A stretch of DNA of 12,586 nucleotides, taken from positions 1-12,586 of the forward strand of contig CANHBU010000018.1 in the NCBI GenBank assembly GCA_947458345.1. The letters run 5' to 3'. The stretch is from Comamonadaceae bacterium. Lineage in GTDB: Bacteria; Pseudomonadota; Gammaproteobacteria; Burkholderiales; Burkholderiaceae_C. A program made the position numbers and the translations under genes. This document shows positions 1 to 5,921 of this stretch, one piece after another (position 1 is the stretch's first letter; each line of letters opens with the position of its first letter). The notes under the pieces are model-generated. The model was not told where the DNA came from. It saw only the letters and a list, made by a program, of their open reading frames with translations, and did not search any database.

Positions 1-182
1 CTTTGGCCCGGCATGGACAGATCCATCAGCAACACATCGAGCTCGGTCTTGCGCACCAGATCAATGGCCTCGCGACCACTGCCGGCCTCACCCACCACGC
101 GCAGATCCACCTGGTCCGAAAAGAACTGCCTGAGCCCCGAACGCACGATGGCATGGTCGTCGACGATGCCGATTCTGATCAT
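1..182 (-). CDS. Response regulator, NarL/FixJ (LuxR) type, N-terminal part only
   Basis: Only the first 60 residues are in the window; the gene runs off the left edge. They form the first half of a receiver domain: the acidic pair D8-D9 after the first strand (MIRIGIVDDHAIVRSGL), and the phospho-acceptor D54 in the strand ending LLMDLSMPG. VRSGLRQFF and the 'MDLSMPG' context are typical of two-component regulators with a C-terminal LuxR helix-turn-helix; that output domain lies outside the window, so it is inferred. The ATG at 182 is supported by a GGAGG sequence (195-191) 8 nt upstream. A sensor kinase partner is not visible. The gene is transcribed away from the membrane-protein pair to its right, with a 394-nt region between them. 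Confidence 0.88.
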   Translation of the reverse strand, partial: MIRIGIVDDHAIVRSGLRQFFSDQVDLRVVGEAGSGREAIDLVRKTELDVLLMDLSMPGQ

Positions 183-190
183 TTGCTGTT

Positions 191-195
191 CCTCC
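191..195 (-). promoter_or_regulatory. Ribosome binding site of the response regulator
   Basis: GGAGG on the minus strand, 8 nt before the ATG at 182. It is one of the few strong Shine-Dalgarno sequences in the window and fixes the start of the regulator. Confidence 0.7.
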
Positions 196-227
196 GTTTG
201 CGCCCAGCGACAAGCGATTTGCATAAA

Positions 228-243
228 AAAGCTGTTCAGCTTT
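228..243. promoter_or_regulatory. Palindrome AAAGCTG-TT-CAGCTTT, possible operator
   Basis: A perfect 7-bp inverted repeat with a 2-nt centre lies 46-61 nt upstream of the response regulator start, in the AT-rich part of the divergent region. The 2-nt spacer makes a stable RNA hairpin unlikely, so a dimeric DNA-binding protein site is the more natural reading. The cognate regulator is unknown; autoregulation by the neighbouring response regulator is possible but unproven. Confidence 0.35.
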
Positions 244-576
244 GGCGATTGATATTCGTCACAACTGAACGATCATTATTGACAAATAAATGCGTTTTGG
301 ACACCTCAGCCATACGCAAGGTCTTTGCGCTGTCATTGCGCGCAGCAGCCTTTAAACGCGAGGTTTAGCCGCGAGGCGCTTGCGCCGTGGCGGGACGCGG
401 CAATCCCCGCAAAAACGGGCCTGCCTACTCCTGGCGGCACAGCCGCCCGACACAGGCGCAGGCTGCTCGCCGACGACGGGCCCATGCAAATGCAGCGATG
501 CTGGTTGCTGGCCCATGTTCGCGCCATCTGCGCTGAATCTGCGCCAAATCTGTGTTTTAGCCACTGCCTCCAAGCC

Positions 577-936
577 ATGCTGCACCCTATTTATGCTGCC
601 CTGCTGCAGCGCCCCGAACTGCTGCTCGAACATGGCCTGGCCTACGCCGACTTGGTGCAAGCGCAGGCGCGTGGTGCGGGCCGCGCGCTGCGCTCGCGCG
701 CTTGGGCTGGGGCCATCGCCCTGCTCGGCGCCGCGCTGGCGCTGGTGTTTGCCGGCGTGGCCCTGATGCTGGGCCTGCTGCTTGAGCGCTATCACCCCGT
801 CTTATGGCTCTTGCCTGGCGTGTGCGCACTCGTGGCCCTGCTGGCCGCATGGCATGCGCGCCGGCCGGTGCAGGGCTGGCTGCAGTTGCAGGCCGAACTC
901 GAAGAAGACCTGCGCGCCCTGCGGACGCTGGCCTGA
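577..936 (+). CDS. Small membrane protein, YqjE-like / phage holin 3_6 family
   Basis: 119 residues with a polar N-terminus, two hydrophobic segments (about 43-69 and 73-92) and a charged amphipathic tail (100-119, EEDLRALRTL). This pattern fits the 'phage holin family' membrane proteins (YqjE type, Pfam PF07332) that are chromosomal, not phage-borne, in many Proteobacteria. Function is poorly known; a membrane-associated, possibly stress-related role is all that the family suggests. ATG 577 is chosen because the protein then begins like its relatives (MLHPIYAALLQRPELLLEHG); no good ribosome binding site is visible, and ATG 484 is an in-frame alternative. It is followed after 5 nt by a second membrane-protein gene, clearly one unit. 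A DUF883 (YqjD/ElaB) gene, often upstream in such clusters, is absent here. Confidence 0.75.
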   Translation: MLHPIYAALLQRPELLLEHGLAYADLVQAQARGAGRALRSRAWAGAIALLGAALALVFAGVALMLGLLLERYHPVLWLLPGVCALVALLAAWHARRPVQGWLQLQAELEEDLRALRTLA

Positions 937-941
937 ACTCG

Positions 942-1457
942 ATGACGCAAGCCGACGAAACCGCTGCTGCGCTCGCGCAGGCCCGCCAGCGCCTGACCCG
1001 ATCGCGCCAAGCGCTGCTCGAGCAGATGCGCAATTGCAGTACGGCGAGCGCCCAAACGCAGCGGGCGGCCAACGAAGGCGCGCAAGGTGGGCTGTGGCGT
1101 GGGCTGATGCAAGCTTGGCAGAACCATCCGGCCGCGCTGTTGGTGCAAGCGCTCGCGCCTGTGCTGCGCCAACACACGCGCCAACATCCCTGGCAGGTGC
1201 TGGCGATCTCGGGACTGCTCGGCGGCGCTGTGGTGCTGCTGCGTCCCTGGCGACTTTTGCCACTGGGCGCACTGCTGATGTCGGCCGCGCGCGCCGTGCC
1301 GCTGTCGCAGCTGCTGTCAGCCTGGTTGCATCAAGGGGGTCCAACCGGTTCAGAGCACGAGCAAAAGCAAGAATTCCAGCGCGATCAAAAGCGGGATCAA
1401 AAGCGCGATCAGAAACGCGATTACGGCGGCGACAAGGGATCGCAGCGGCCCCACTGA
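942..1457 (+). CDS. Hypothetical membrane protein with QKRD-repeat tail
   Basis: 171 residues, no confident family assignment. An N-terminal helical, probably coiled region (about 5-45, rich in Ala, Gln and Arg) is followed by hydrophobic segments around 84-101 and 104-118. A very hydrophilic C-terminus (about 132-171) carries a tandem Q-K-R-D repeat at 147-160. Layout and position directly after the YqjE-like gene (5 nt gap) suggest the third member of a YqjD-YqjE-YqjK-like membrane cluster, but this is inference from context. Start ATG 942 is the first ATG after the upstream stop. The gene ends 18 nt before the stop of the convergent thermonuclease gene, leaving no room for a separate terminator. 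Confidence 0.7.
   Translation: MTQADETAAALAQARQRLTRSRQALLEQMRNCSTASAQTQRAANEGAQGGLWRGLMQAWQNHPAALLVQALAPVLRQHTRQHPWQVLAISGLLGGAVVLLRPWRLLPLGALLMSAARAVPLSQLLSAWLHQGGPTGSEHEQKQEFQRDQKRDQKRDQKRDYGGDKGSQRPH
1380..1424 (+). repeat. 12-nt tandem repeat within a coding region
   Basis: Three full units and one partial unit of a 12-nt motif (CGCGATCAAAAG and variants) encode Arg-Asp-Gln-Lys repeats at residues 147-160 of the hypothetical membrane protein. Copies differ at synonymous positions (CGC/CGG, CAA/CAG, AAG/AAA), so the repeat is not brand new. Its period is a multiple of three, so copy-number change would keep the frame. Confidence 0.8.
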
Positions 1458-1475
1458 GCCCACGGCCGACCCGCC

Positions 1476-1997
1476 TCAGGGCATTGATTTGCAGCTGCCG
1501 TGGCGCCGGCGAAAACGCCAAGGGGGTTCGGGCGCGGGCTGCGCGAACAGGCCGCGTTTTTGCTCGCGCGCCTGACCTTGCTCGGTGGCATAAGGCGCGC
1601 GCTGCGAGCCGACAGCGTAGGACCAGGCCAGCCCCTGCTCGACCAGCCAGCGGCCCAGGTCCTGCCCACGCCAGTAGACAACAGCCAGCTCGCGTCCATA
1701 GTCGTCCGTGCCCACTTGCAGCAAGCGCACCGGCTGGCCCAGCACTCGCTCTTGCAGCGCCTCGCGCGCGGCCGCACCACCGTCCTGACAGATCTCGGGC
1801 GCATCGATACCCTGCAGCCGCACCGCCCGCGGCCGGCCCGACTCCTGCCGCACGTAAAGCGTGTCACCGTCGCCCACGTAGGTGACCACCGCATCGGTCT
1901 GGGCCTGTCCCACCGCGCACAGGCTCACCCCACACAGCCAAGCGGCGCAGGCGCGCAGGCCGACCCGCACGAGCGGGCGAACCAGAAAACCGGCCAT
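1476..1997 (-). CDS. Exported thermonuclease-family protein (SNase-like)
   Basis: 173 residues. An N-terminal signal peptide (basic RPLVRVGLR, hydrophobic core about 12-29, AVGQA before a likely cleavage near residue 32) precedes a staphylococcal-nuclease-like OB-fold domain (about 36-155). Motifs match the family: VGDGDTLYV (42-49), RLQGIDAPEIC (60-70) and DDYGRELAVVY (98-108). R60, E68 and R102 align with the catalytic Arg35, Glu43 and Arg87 of the staphylococcal enzyme, and D45 and D65 with its calcium ligands Asp21 and Asp40, so it should be an active calcium-dependent phosphodiesterase in the periplasm or outside. ATG 1997 is chosen because the signal peptide starts there; a longer frame up to 2129 overlaps the upstream gene. 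It follows the DUF429 gene by 13 nt, so both are probably co-transcribed. Confidence 0.88.
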   Translation of the reverse strand: MAGFLVRPLVRVGLRACAAWLCGVSLCAVGQAQTDAVVTYVGDGDTLYVRQESGRPRAVRLQGIDAPEICQDGGAAAREALQERVLGQPVRLLQVGTDDYGRELAVVYWRGQDLGRWLVEQGLAWSYAVGSQRAPYATEQGQAREQKRGLFAQPAPEPPWRFRRRHGSCKSMP

Positions 1998-2010
1998 GGC
2001 GCGATTGCCT

Positions 2011-2883
2011 TCAGGCGCTGACGATCCAGCCCTCGAGCGGATCGATCGCAGCGGGCAGTCCGTAACAGGGATGACCCTGGCTATGCTGCTGCCAGGCCCA
2101 GGCGGCCTGCACCAGGCACAGCACCGCATCGAGCCGGTCGCCGCTGGCGTCGTCGATGAGGGCGTCGCGCTGCGCGTGGCTGAGCTTGATGCGCAGACCC
2201 AGACGCGTCTGGCCGTTTTCGAGCGCGGTGATCAGGTCCTTGCGGGCGATCAGACGCTCGGGGGTCTGCTTGGCCCGCTCGTCGCTCTTGTAGCTGCGCC
2301 GCTGCCCGGCCGGGCCGAGCAGCTCGCGCGCCAGCAAACCGGGATAGGCCTCCAGCGCCACGCGGGACGCCAGGTGCGCCAGGTGCGGCGCGGCCTCACG
2401 GGCCTGCTGCGCGCCGAGCAAGCCCGGCAGTTGCACCCCGGCATCAATTAGGGGCGGCACACCGGCGTGGAGCATGTAGGCCACCGGCGGATTGACCCAT
2501 TTCATCGACGGACTCGAGCCGGCGCCCGGATCGGTGGCCCGGTGCGCGAACTTGCGGCCGGCCGGGCGGGCCTGGCAAAAGCCGGCAAAGGCCTGGCGGA
2601 TCTGGGGCCGGCTCAGATTGGCGTAGTGGCGCATGCAGGCGAGCCAATCGAGCGGCCAGCCCAGGGTTTCGATCAATTCGCGGGGCAGCCCAAAGGGGAA
2701 GTCGAAGCCGCAGACCCAGGGGCGGTCCTCCTCAAGCCAGTGCGCGTAGGCCTGCAGAGTCTGCACCGCCTGCAAGCCAGACAGCTGCACCCGGCCGCGC
2801 TCGAGCGAGCCCGTGGCAAACACGATGGGCTTGCGCGAACTCGGGCTGCTGGAGAAATCACAGCCGGCCAGCAAGACGCTCAA
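2011..2883 (-). CDS. DUF429 family protein, predicted RNase H-like fold
   Basis: 290 residues matching the DUF429 family, which is predicted to have an RNase H-like nuclease fold; the true substrate is unknown. Conserved acidic positions are visible in family-like contexts: D9 in GCDFSSSP, D61 in GFDFPFGLP, E178 in ALEAYPG, and D249/D252 in GDRLDAVLCLVQAAWA. The start is a TTG at 2883, unusual but supported by GGGAGGG 6 nt upstream and by the family-like N-terminus; no ATG is available in a suitable place. The gene lies 51 nt after the BLUF gene, behind a terminator-like hairpin, and 13 nt before the thermonuclease gene. Two nuclease-fold products in tandem may be coincidence: one is cytoplasmic, the other exported. 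Confidence 0.82.
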   Translation of the reverse strand: MSVLLAGCDFSSSPSSRKPIVFATGSLERGRVQLSGLQAVQTLQAYAHWLEEDRPWVCGFDFPFGLPRELIETLGWPLDWLACMRHYANLSRPQIRQAFAGFCQARPAGRKFAHRATDPGAGSSPSMKWVNPPVAYMLHAGVPPLIDAGVQLPGLLGAQQAREAAPHLAHLASRVALEAYPGLLARELLGPAGQRRSYKSDERAKQTPERLIARKDLITALENGQTRLGLRIKLSHAQRDALIDDASGDRLDAVLCLVQAAWAWQQHSQGHPCYGLPAAIDPLEGWIVSA

Positions 2884-2889
2884 GGCTCA

Positions 2890-2896
2890 CCCTCCC
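2890..2896 (-). promoter_or_regulatory. Ribosome binding site deciding the TTG start of the DUF429 gene
   Basis: GGGAGGG on the minus strand ends 6 nt before the TTG at 2883. This strong match to the anti-Shine-Dalgarno sequence is the main reason to accept the rare TTG start. It begins 4 nt after the T-run of the terminator-like hairpin. Confidence 0.7.
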
Positions 2897-2900
2897 ACGC

Positions 2901-2922
2901 AAAACCGGCCCCTACAGGCCGG
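2901..2922 (-). terminator. Putative intrinsic terminator after the BLUF gene
   Basis: On the minus strand CCGGCC (2922-2917), a 6-nt loop (TGTAGG) and GGCCGG (2910-2905) are followed directly by TTTT (2904-2901). The stem starts 12 nt after the BLUF stop codon. The T-run is short, so termination may be partial; it also lies just before the DUF429 ribosome binding site, so read-through would be needed for co-transcription. Confidence 0.5.
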
Positions 2923-2934
2923 CGCAAATCCCAA

Positions 2935-3360
2935 TCAGGCCCGCCCCATGATCGAGGCGGTGACCATCAACTCCTGCAGCAGCGCCAGGGCCACGGTGCC
3001 CGAAATGGCATAGGGATCGAGTTCGGGCCGCTCGCAATACTTGAGCACGATGGACGCATTGAGCTTGGCCAGGTTCACATGGCCCATGGTCCAGCCGCCA
3101 AAGCTGCGTTCGCTGATTTCTTGGTAACTGAGCAGCACCACGTCTTTGTGACGCGGGTCGCGCAAGATGTGCCCGTAAAGCTCGTTGACCGGAGCGCGTC
3201 CGCCTTCGAGTGCCTGCAGAAACACGCCAGCGCCGTGGCACAAGATGCCGGTGATGCCGCAAGCCGGGTTGTGGCTGCGCGAGCGTGCCAGGATGGCTTC
3301 AGTGGCCTCGCCCGACTGGGGGTCGGCGGCGCGGCTGGCGTAAATCAGACGAACCAACAT
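2935..3360 (-). CDS. Short BLUF-domain blue-light sensor
   Basis: 141 residues; the BLUF domain (blue light sensing using FAD) fills about 1-95, followed by a short helical C-terminus (about 96-141) as in stand-alone BLUF proteins. The photochemical residues are all present: Y7 (LIYAS), N31 (SHNPACGITG), Q49 (FLQALEG), W90 and M92 (GGWTMG). Their spacing matches AppA (Tyr21, Asn45, Gln63, Trp104, Met106) with a constant offset of 14, so it should bind flavin and photocycle. There is no EAL, cyclase or HTH domain, so signalling must go through a partner protein. ATG 3360 begins at the canonical MLVRLIYAS; only a weak AGGG lies upstream. It follows the FolE gene by 82 nt on the same strand, suggesting co-expression; the output partner is not identifiable. 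Confidence 0.93.
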   Translation of the reverse strand: MLVRLIYASRAADPQSGEATEAILARSRSHNPACGITGILCHGAGVFLQALEGGRAPVNELYGHILRDPRHKDVVLLSYQEISERSFGGWTMGHVNLAKLNASIVLKYCERPELDPYAISGTVALALLQELMVTASIMGRA

Positions 3361-3442
3361 GTCGATATGCCCTGAGAGTTGTCAAATCTTGCCCGCCTCG
3401 GGCCCGTAGCTGGCGCGCAGCCGAGCCCGCGCCAGCGGCTGC

Positions 3443-4171
3443 TTATTCAAAGGTCTTTTTCGGGATCAAGGACAAGAACTCGCGGCGCAAGTTCGGATCC
3501 TTGAGGAACACACCCCGCATGACGGAGTTGATCATCTTGCTATCGAGGTCTTTGACGCCTCGCCACCCCATGCAAAAGTGCGTCGCCTCCATCACGATGG
3601 CCAGGCCGTCGGGCTGGGTCTTTTCCTGGATCAGGTCAGCCAGTTGCACCACCGCCTCTTCTTGGATCTGGGGACGCCCCATCACCCATTCGGCCAGCCG
3701 CGCATACTTGGACAGACCAATGACATTGGTGCGCTCATTGGGCATCACGCCGATCCACACCTGCCCGATGACGGGGCAAAAATGGTGCGAGCAGGCGCTG
3801 CGCACCTTGATCGGCCCGACGATCATCAATTCATTGAGGTGCTCGGCGTTGGGAAACTCGGTGATGGTCGGAGCCTTGACGTAGCGGCCCTTGAACACCT
3901 CTTGGATGTACATCTTGGCCACGCGCCGGGCGGTATCCTGGGTGTTGTGGTCATGCTCGGTGTCGATCACCAGGCTTTGCAGCACGCCTTGCATCTTGTC
4001 GGCCACCTCATCGAGCAGGCGCTCGAGCTCACCGGGCTCAATGAAATCGGCAATGTTGTCATTGGCATTGAAGCGCCGACGCGCCGCCACGACCCGCTCG
4101 CGGATCTTGACCGACAAAGGCAGGCCTTCATCGATCTGGGAGGGGGCAAGCGAGCTGGATTCGGACTTCAT
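3443..4171 (-). CDS. folE: GTP cyclohydrolase I, FolE type (divergent active-site loop)
   Basis: 242 residues. FolE converts GTP to 7,8-dihydroneopterin triphosphate, the first step toward tetrahydrofolate and other pterins, in the cytoplasm. The family core is clear: DTARRVAKMY (79-88), the zinc/catalytic loop ACSHHF (126-131), NVIGLSKYARL (149-159), RPQIQEE (166-172) and HFCMGWRGV (198-206). C127, H129, H130 and C200 align with E. coli Cys110, His112, His113 and Cys181. Residue 128 is Ser where most FolE have Glu, and the usual TMRG is GWRG, so this is a divergent subgroup. ATG 4171 is chosen because the frame upstream (to 4432) overlaps the ligase gene and reads unlike FolE. The gene lies 31 nt after the ligase and 82 nt before BLUF. 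Pterin output for folate or for a monapterin-like cofactor cannot be told apart here. Confidence 0.88.
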   Translation of the reverse strand: MKSESSSLAPSQIDEGLPLSVKIRERVVAARRRFNANDNIADFIEPGELERLLDEVADKMQGVLQSLVIDTEHDHNTQDTARRVAKMYIQEVFKGRYVKAPTITEFPNAEHLNELMIVGPIKVRSACSHHFCPVIGQVWIGVMPNERTNVIGLSKYARLAEWVMGRPQIQEEAVVQLADLIQEKTQPDGLAIVMEATHFCMGWRGVKDLDSKMINSVMRGVFLKDPNLRREFLSLIPKKTFE

Positions 4172-4202
4172 AAACGGACTCGATGTTAACAAGCTTTTGG
4201 TG

Positions 4203-5921
4203 TCAGCCGCTCTTGCCCCCGGGCAGCAGGGCGAGCAGATCGGCCAGGCTCGAGACCTCGTGCAGCGGCTTGTCGGGACGCAGGCGCTTGATGCGGGGAA
4301 ATCGCAGGGCCACGCCGCTTTTGTGGCGCCCACTGGCCCCAATGCCTTCAAAGGCGATTTCAAAAACCAGGCTGGGCCGCACGCTGCGCACCGGGCCGAA
4401 TTTATCGAGCAAGGTGCGCTTGATGTGGGCATCGACCTGCCCGAGCTCCTGCTCGCTCAGCCCCGAATAGGCCTTGGTAAAGGGCACGAGCTGCAAGGCT
4501 TGCTCGGCCAGCGGCAGGTCGGCCCGCCGCACCAGGGGCTCGCGCCGCTCTATGGCCTCGATCACGGCCTGCGCCTGCGCGGCATCAAGCGGCGCTCGGT
4601 TCCACACCGCAAAGGTGTAGTCGCTGAAAAGCGAGGCGCGGCGGCCATGGCCAGCCTGCGCATAAATGAGCACCCCATCGATCACCCAGGGCTCGCGCTT
4701 GTACTTGAGCCACAGGCCAGCGCTGCGGGTGCGGCCGCTGCCATAGGGACTGTCCAGGCGCTTGAGCATCAGGCCCTCGGCATGTTCGGCCCTTTGGCGC
4801 AAGCCCTCGGCATCGGCCCAGCAGGCCACTGGCAAGCACGGCGCAAGGGCTATGGGCTGGCCGGCGAGCAGGTGCTCGAGCCGCAGGCGCCGCTGCGCCT
4901 GCGTCAAAGCGCGGATGTCCTGTCCCTCTTGCTCGAGCAGGTCGTAGGCCACAAAACGCACCGGCACACGCGCGAGCAAGGCAGCCGGCAGGCGCTTTCG
5001 GCCCAGTCGCTGCTGCAACTGAGCAAAGGGCGCCGGCGCGCCGTTGTCCCATGCCAGCAGCTCGCCATCGAGCACGGTGCCCTCGGGCAAGCCCGCGGCC
5101 AGGGCAGGCACCTCGGGAAACGAGGGCGTGATCAGCTCCTCGCCTCGCGACCACAAAAAGACCTGGCCGGCGCGCTTGACCAACTGGGCCCGGATGCCGT
5201 CGTACTTCCACTCGATCTGCCAATCCTCGATCGCACCGAGGTCTTCGAGCCGCTCCTGCGGGGTCAAGGCATGGGCCAGAAAAAAAGGATAGGGCTGGCC
5301 ACCACGCTGCGCCGGCACGCCATCGCCCTGGGGCGCGATCAACTCGGCATAGGCCTGGGCCGTGGGGTAGCGGCTGGAGTCGGTGTAGCCCATCATGCGC
5401 TCGGCCACGCAGGCCACCGGCAGCCCGGCGTGCGCGGCCAGCGCGCGCTGCACCAGCTGCCGGCTCACCCCCACCCGAAAGCCGCCTGTGGCCAGCTTGA
5501 CCCAAAGCATGCGCCCGAGCGAATCGAGTTGCAGCCATTGGGCCTGCACCCCGGCGCGCACCTGCGCCTCAGCGAGCCCGCGCAGGGGCAAGATGCGGTC
5601 ATGCAGCCACACGCTCAAGCCGGCATCGTCGCTGTGCGCGCTGGCCGCCGGCAGGGCATGGGCGATGGTCTCGGCCAGATCACCGACGGCTTGGTAGCAC
5701 GCCTCGAACATCCAGTCGGCCATGCCCGCCATCTCGCAGGCCAGCTCGCGCAGCACGGCCAAGCGGACCACCCGCTTGGGCCGACCACCGGCCAGCACAT
5801 ACATGGCCCAGGCGGCATCGGCCCGATCGGCCTGCGCCAGGTGGCGCTGCAGCGCAGCGAGCTTGGCGGCCGTCGAGGTCGTGGCGTCGAGTTCGGCGTA
5901 CAGGTCGGCAAACTGCTTCAT
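4203..5921 (-). CDS. ATP-dependent DNA ligase (exonuclease-associated bacterial type)
   Basis: 572 residues, close to the 530-570 typical of the bacterial ATP-dependent ligases found beside an MBL-fold exonuclease (TIGR04120-like). The order is an N-terminal helical DNA-binding region (about 1-200), the adenylation domain (about 210-410) and the OB-fold (about 415-550). The nucleotidyltransferase motifs are intact: I, EWKYDGIR with K239 as the adenylated lysine; Ia, SRGEELIT (258-265); III, LDGELLAW (284-291); IV, EGLMLKRL (382-389); V, LWLKYKRE (403-410). It seals nicks in duplex DNA, presumably in repair alongside the main NAD-dependent LigA. The ATG at 5921 overlaps the exonuclease stop by 4 nt (ATGA) and has AGGAG 8 nt upstream, so translation is coupled. 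No Ku or polymerase/primase domain is present, so it is not a LigD. Confidence 0.93.
   Translation of the reverse strand: MKQFADLYAELDATTSTAAKLAALQRHLAQADRADAAWAMYVLAGGRPKRVVRLAVLRELACEMAGMADWMFEACYQAVGDLAETIAHALPAASAHSDDAGLSVWLHDRILPLRGLAEAQVRAGVQAQWLQLDSLGRMLWVKLATGGFRVGVSRQLVQRALAAHAGLPVACVAERMMGYTDSSRYPTAQAYAELIAPQGDGVPAQRGGQPYPFFLAHALTPQERLEDLGAIEDWQIEWKYDGIRAQLVKRAGQVFLWSRGEELITPSFPEVPALAAGLPEGTVLDGELLAWDNGAPAPFAQLQQRLGRKRLPAALLARVPVRFVAYDLLEQEGQDIRALTQAQRRLRLEHLLAGQPIALAPCLPVACWADAEGLRQRAEHAEGLMLKRLDSPYGSGRTRSAGLWLKYKREPWVIDGVLIYAQAGHGRRASLFSDYTFAVWNRAPLDAAQAQAVIEAIERREPLVRRADLPLAEQALQLVPFTKAYSGLSEQELGQVDAHIKRTLLDKFGPVRSVRPSLVFEIAFEGIGASGRHKSGVALRFPRIKRLRPDKPLHEVSSLADLLALLPGGKSG

Larger units (their letters stand above)
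183..576. other. Divergent non-coding region without a recognised gene
   Basis: This 394-nt stretch separates the response regulator (minus) from the membrane-protein pair (plus). The part near 218-300 is clearly more AT-rich than the rest of the window, as expected of a promoter region, and holds a TTGACA (279-284, plus) without a convincing -10 box at 16-18 nt. Around 353-393 there is local dyad symmetry: TAAAC/GTTTA (353-357/363-367) and GGCGC-TT-GCGCC (375-386) with flanking CCGC/GCGG. Open frames here have no recognisable protein character. An upstream extension of the following gene to ATG 484 or 325 is open but looks non-homologous to its family. Confidence 0.5.

Noticed and set aside
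577..1457. Holin-like gene as evidence for a prophage
   Set aside because: No other phage gene is nearby, and this holin family is chromosomal and housekeeping-associated in many Proteobacteria.
782..1885. Open frame of 367 codons on the plus strand across the membrane-protein pair and the nuclease gene
   Set aside because: Ala/Arg-rich composition typical of an out-of-frame reading; it conflicts with two well-supported membrane proteins and the thermonuclease gene.
4172..4432. N-terminal extension of the folE frame
   Set aside because: It overlaps the 3' end of the ligase gene and its residues do not resemble FolE; ATG 4171 gives the normal length.
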